Virus record (IMG/VR): IMGVR_UViG_3300017741_000021
Location: 1-36,576 of that record
Direction: 5' to 3' (one strand)
Length of the DNA stretch: 36,576 nucleotides
Origin: a virus
Position numbers and translations under genes: made by a program. Shown one piece after another: positions 34,179 through 36,576 of this stretch. The notes under the pieces are model-generated. The model saw only the letters and a list, made by a program, of their open reading frames with translations. It was not told the origin of the DNA and searched no databases. How positions within the stretch are numbered: position 1 is the stretch's first letter; each line of letters begins with the position of its first letter.

Positions 34179-34772
34179 ATGAGTAACTTATTTCAAAAAC
34201 TAGAACTCGAAGCTTTTCGAAAAGGTATCACACCTCGTACGCAAGAATCGCGTGATTGGTTTCGTAAACGTGTACAAAGATTAACGAGAGTTAACCGTCA
34301 GTCTTTGATGAGAGAAGATGGAATAAACAAAGTAAGTACACCATTACTTGGTAGTATGCTTATGTTTTTCTATGATCCTAAATTAAAAGACAAACTTCCA
34401 TATTACGATACATTTCCATTAGTAATACCAGTTGAAAAAGCAGAAGGTGGATTTAGAGGTTTAAATCTGCATTATATTCCTCCTGTTTTACGAGCAAAGT
34501 TTTTAGATAGTTTACTTGATGTTGTTAATAATAAAAAGTATGACGAATCAACTCGTTTTACTTTAACATACAGATTACTTAAAGGTGCTGCTAAATTTAG
34601 ATACTTTCAGCCATGTTTTAAACATTACTTATTGGATCATGTTAAATCTAGATTTGCTCAGGTGCCAGCGCCAGAATGGGAAATAGTAACTTTTATGCCA
34701 ACCGCAAGCTGGAAAAAAACTTCAGCTGGTAGAGTATACTCAGATTCAAGAAAGATAGCAAATGGCCAATAG
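34179..34772 (+). CDS. Conserved T4-like virion protein, function not firmly known
   Basis: A 197-residue protein. GITPRTQESRDWFRKRVQRL, GSMLMFFYDPKLKDKLPYYD, TFPLVIPVEKAEGGFRGLNL and HYIPPVLRAKFLDSLLDVVN are conserved pieces of a family I recall from many T4-like and larger myoviruses, where it is variously labelled as structural. T4 places gene 2 (DNA end protector) beside gene 4, so it could be the counterpart; I cannot verify a sequence match. The C-terminus has basic and Trp residues (SWKKTSAGRVYSDSRK). It overlaps the next gene by 11 bases. A head or neck role is inferred from place. Confidence 0.5.
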   Translation: MSNLFQKLELEAFRKGITPRTQESRDWFRKRVQRLTRVNRQSLMREDGINKVSTPLLGSMLMFFYDPKLKDKLPYYDTFPLVIPVEKAEGGFRGLNLHYIPPVLRAKFLDSLLDVVNNKKYDESTRFTLTYRLLKGAAKFRYFQPCFKHYLLDHVKSRFAQVPAPEWEIVTFMPTASWKKTSAGRVYSDSRKIANGQ

Positions 34773-35454
34773 TATAGATGAAATAAAAGCACTTGCAAAT
34801 ACTAAATTAGGTTTTGCAAGACCTAATAGATTTTTAGTTACAATGCCGACTAATTTTGGTGGAGGTGGTGGTCTTTTAGGTGGAATATTGGGGTTTTTAA
34901 ATTTAGGCGGTGGTGGCGCATCAGGTCGAGAATTAAATATATTATGCTCAAATGCAACATTACCAGCTAAAACAACATTAACAAACGATAGAAGAATAGG
35001 TATGGAGTTTCAAAAAGTAGCTTATGGCTATGCTGTTGATGACGTATCTATGACATTTTATTTAATGAACGACTACGGAGTTAAAGAATACTTTGACGCT
35101 TGGCGCAATACAATAATACCAGAGCAAGGTGCCAATGCATTTACAACAAGCTATAAAAGTGAATATGCTAGAACTATTAGTATACACCAATTAAGACAAC
35201 CGTTAGCAGGATTTAGCAAACAAATAGGGCCAATAAGATTTAATGCAGGTATTGGAGGAGGTTCAGTATATTCAGTAGATTTACTAGAAGCCTTTCCTGT
35301 ATCAACCAGCGCAATAGAATTAAATAACGAACTCGATGGATTAGTGCAATTAAATGTATCATTTGCATATACAAATTGGGTTAAATCACAAAGTGGACAA
35401 GGATTCATAAATATGGATATAGATACACCACTTGGTGGATTAGATATACTTTAA
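34762..35454 (+). CDS. Tail-tube/baseplate-cap family protein (gp54 or gp19 type)
   Basis: A 230-residue protein. The opening DEIKALANTKLGFARPNRFL, then VTMP, the strand pattern LCSNATLPAKTTLTNDRR, FQKVAYGYAVDDVSMTFYLM and the end VQLNVSFAYTNWVKSQS are the usual tube-protein features shared by gp19 and gp54. A hydrophobic Gly-rich loop (GGGGGLLGGILGFLNLGGGG, residues about 33-52) replaces the first hairpin loop. Position next to gp26 favours gp54, the tube-to-baseplate junction, over gp19, which would be expected near the sheath gene. The paralogue assignment is uncertain. Confidence 0.6.
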   Translation: MANSIDEIKALANTKLGFARPNRFLVTMPTNFGGGGGLLGGILGFLNLGGGGASGRELNILCSNATLPAKTTLTNDRRIGMEFQKVAYGYAVDDVSMTFYLMNDYGVKEYFDAWRNTIIPEQGANAFTTSYKSEYARTISIHQLRQPLAGFSKQIGPIRFNAGIGGGSVYSVDLLEAFPVSTSAIELNNELDGLVQLNVSFAYTNWVKSQSGQGFINMDIDTPLGGLDIL

Positions 35455-35466
35455 GGAGTGAAATGA

Positions 35467-36174
35467 ATGAGTTTACCAAAACTTAATAATGTACCAAAAT
35501 ATAAAACAATAATACCTTCAACAAATCAAGAAATAGATTTTAGACCGTTTCTTGTTAGAGAAGAAAAAATATTACTTATTGGATTAGAATCACAAGATCC
35601 AGTACAAATAGCAACTTCAATATTAGATACTGTTGTATCATGCTTATACGGTGAAATTGATAGTAATAAATTAACATCATATGATATTGAGTATTTGTTT
35701 TTAAAAATACGATCTAAATCAGTAGGAGAAACTTCAAATCTTGTATTGAAGTGCAGTTCGTGCGAGGCTGAAAATGAAGTGTCTGTTAATCTAGAAGACA
35801 TAACAATGGAAGTAAAAATAACAAATAACACAGTAGAAATAGCAGATGATATTTCATTAGAAATGACGCATCCTACATTTAAACAAATTTCAAATAGTGA
35901 TGCTGCTATTGAAACATCGCCTACAAATCAAGTATTTGCTTTAATCAAAGAATCAGTTGTAGCAGTTTTAACTAATGATGAAAGAATTGTTGTAAAAGAT
36001 ATTGATAAAAAAGAATTTCAAGATTTTATTGAATCTATGACTCAAGATCAATTTAGTAAAATACGAGCTTACATTGAATCAATTCCAAAATTATCTCATG
36101 AAGTAAAATTTGATTGTGTAAAATGTAATGAAAATAATAATTTAACAGTGGAGGGTCTGCAAAGTTTTTTATAA
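35467..36174 (+). CDS. 26: Baseplate hub assembly protein gp26
   Basis: A 235-residue protein of the T4 gp26 baseplate family. The opening MSLPKLNNVPKYKTIIPSTN, then FRPFLVREEKILLIGLES and YDIEYLFLKIRSKSVGE are the conserved parts. Two Cys pairs, CSSC (residues 96 and 99) and CVKC (217 and 220), would bind one zinc. AAGGAG lies eight bases before the ATG. T4 gp26 works with gp51 in hub assembly. The last codons contain a slippery heptamer right before the TAA, in front of a gp51-like open frame, so a longer fused form is likely. Confidence 0.85.
   Translation: MSLPKLNNVPKYKTIIPSTNQEIDFRPFLVREEKILLIGLESQDPVQIATSILDTVVSCLYGEIDSNKLTSYDIEYLFLKIRSKSVGETSNLVLKCSSCEAENEVSVNLEDITMEVKITNNTVEIADDISLEMTHPTFKQISNSDAAIETSPTNQVFALIKESVVAVLTNDERIVVKDIDKKEFQDFIESMTQDQFSKIRAYIESIPKLSHEVKFDCVKCNENNNLTVEGLQSFL
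36150..36171 (+). promoter_or_regulatory. Probable programmed -1 frameshift signal (gp26 to gp51-like)
   Basis: GGAGGG at 36150-36155, a nine-base spacer, then T TTT TTA at 36165-36171 in the reading frame of gp26, followed directly by TAA. The heptamer is a standard X XXY YYZ slip site, and a Shine-Dalgarno-like element about ten bases upstream is the stimulator known from the E. coli dnaX site. A weak palindrome ATTAGCTAAT lies about 20 bases downstream. Confidence 0.65.
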
Positions 36175-36350
36175 TTTGTCTATCTCATAATTCATTAGCT
36201 AATTATTATCAAACCAATTTTAGTCTAATGCAACATCATAAGTATTCACTAGATGAGATAGACCATTTGATACCCTGGGAAAAAGACGTTTATATTAATA
36301 TGTTAGTTGATCATATAAAACAAGAAGAAACTAAGCACACGAAAGAGTAG
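36171..36350 (+). CDS. 51: gp51-like hub-assembly domain in the -1 frame of gp26
   Basis: An open frame of 59 codons that begins where gp26 ends, in the -1 frame, and stops at TAG 36348-36350. It reads FIICLSHNSLANYYQTNF after slippage, then HHKYSLDEIDHLIPWEKDVY and INMLVDHIKQEE. The pattern HHxxSxxEIxxLxPWExDxYxxML is one I associate with short gp51-type or tail-assembly-chaperone proteins placed after gp26. There is no ATG, GTG or TTG between the preceding in-frame stop and an ATG at 36228, which would give only 40 residues and has no ribosome site. Expression as a C-terminal extension of gp26 is therefore the simplest reading. The gp51 name is by position and pattern. Confidence 0.6.
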   Translation: MICLSHNSLANYYQTNFSLMQHHKYSLDEIDHLIPWEKDVYINMLVDHIKQEETKHTKE

Positions 36351-36354
36351 AATA

Positions 36355-36576
36355 ATGGCAAGATCATATAGTACACTTGGAGATGTAATAGAGCAACTTA
36401 AAGTAAATAATAGTTCTACTATCGATACAGCTCACGCTGTTGATAGTTTAAATAATACGTTATCTAGGCAGTTTGTAAAACAAGCTCGAGCTGATTTAGA
36501 AGCTTCAAGAGAAAAACAAACAAAATCTGGTTTAAAAAATAATACTTCTCCAGTATCATCTCCAAAAGCTTCAAAG
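36355..36576 (+). CDS. Probable tail tape-measure protein, N-terminal part (runs off the window)
   Basis: ATG at 36355, four bases after the gp51-like stop, open to the right edge (74 codons). It reads MARSYSTLGDVIEQLKVNNS, then STIDTAHAVDSLNNTLSRQF and VKQARADLEASREKQTKS. An initial helix with LKxNN, followed by a polar helix and a basic helix with ARADLEASREK, resembles the start of many long tape-measure proteins in myoviruses, and the position after the gp26/gp51 chaperone pair fits that role. The assignment is an inference; a long hub or lysozyme-bearing tail protein is an alternative. Confidence 0.45.
   Translation, partial: MARSYSTLGDVIEQLKVNNSSTIDTAHAVDSLNNTLSRQFVKQARADLEASREKQTKSGLKNNTSPVSSPKASK

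Noticed and set aside
35406-35413. CATAAATA on the plus strand as a late promoter for gp26.
   Set aside because: One base off the box, inside a coding region, about 50 bases from gp26, which already has a good ribosome site and probable read-through from upstream. It could be real in phages with a looser consensus, but evidence is thin.
36187-36209. A strong stem or pseudoknot downstream of the slip site.
   Set aside because: ATTAGCTAAT is a short AT-only palindrome with little stability, so it is not counted as evidence for the frameshift.

Overview
The window is a stretch of the structural (late) region of a T4-like myovirus, read from its AT-rich, tightly packed genes and a nearly complete set of T4 baseplate homologues. 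The baseplate genes recognised by sequence are gp53, gp48, gp27, gp5, gp25, gp6 and gp8, with gp4, a gp54/gp19-type protein, gp26 and a gp51-like frame on the other strand. The large fibre proteins (repeats of the NLYYT-x-AR, DSAYVQAR and SYNSxTGV type), the DUF4815-type tail protein and the cassette of small enzymes are typical of marine T4-like phages of cyanobacteria and pelagic alphaproteobacteria (SAR11-type). No photosynthesis or host-marker gene is present, so the host cannot be fixed from this window. There are no tRNA or rRNA genes, CRISPR arrays or insertion sequences, and no non-coding stretch longer than about 60 bases.

Layout. (1) 1-6820, minus strand: tail-fibre/adhesin genes, including a 1766-residue repeat protein with an embedded cupredoxin-like domain. 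(2) 6870-10326, plus strand: six overlapping or abutting enzyme genes (SPASM-like iron-sulfur protein, radical SAM enzyme, nitroreductase-like protein, GT-A glycosyltransferase, 2-oxoglutarate/Fe(II) oxygenase, SAM methyltransferase) inserted in reverse orientation into the fibre/baseplate operon. (3) 10318-12053, minus: a second 2OG oxygenase, a second glycosyltransferase and a conserved small protein. (4) 12073-33611, minus: small fibre proteins, two large DUF4815-type tail proteins, then gp8, a fibre-like protein, a probable gp7-position protein, gp6, gp25, a beta-helix spike-like protein, a degenerate amidase-like hub protein, gp5 with tail lysozyme, gp27, gp53 and gp48. (5) 33667-36576, plus: gp4, a conserved virion protein, a gp54/gp19-type tube protein, gp26 with a gp51-like frame, and the start of a probable tape-measure protein.

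Regulation. Exact copies of the T4 late-promoter box TATAAATA lie before six genes. Three have a normal leader and Shine-Dalgarno site; three lie only 5-6 bases from the start codon and lack a Shine-Dalgarno site, which predicts leaderless late mRNAs.

Most notable observations: a probable programmed -1 frameshift (GGAGGG, 9-base spacer, T TTT TTA, TAA) joining gp26 to the gp51-like frame; the enzyme cassette with a radical SAM enzyme and SPASM-like domain encoded as separate proteins, which may modify virion fibres or host glycans; a strong excess of Asp-Ser dipeptides throughout the fibre and baseplate-periphery proteins; a blue-copper-like domain inside a tail fibre; and an amidase fold without its zinc ligands in the baseplate hub.
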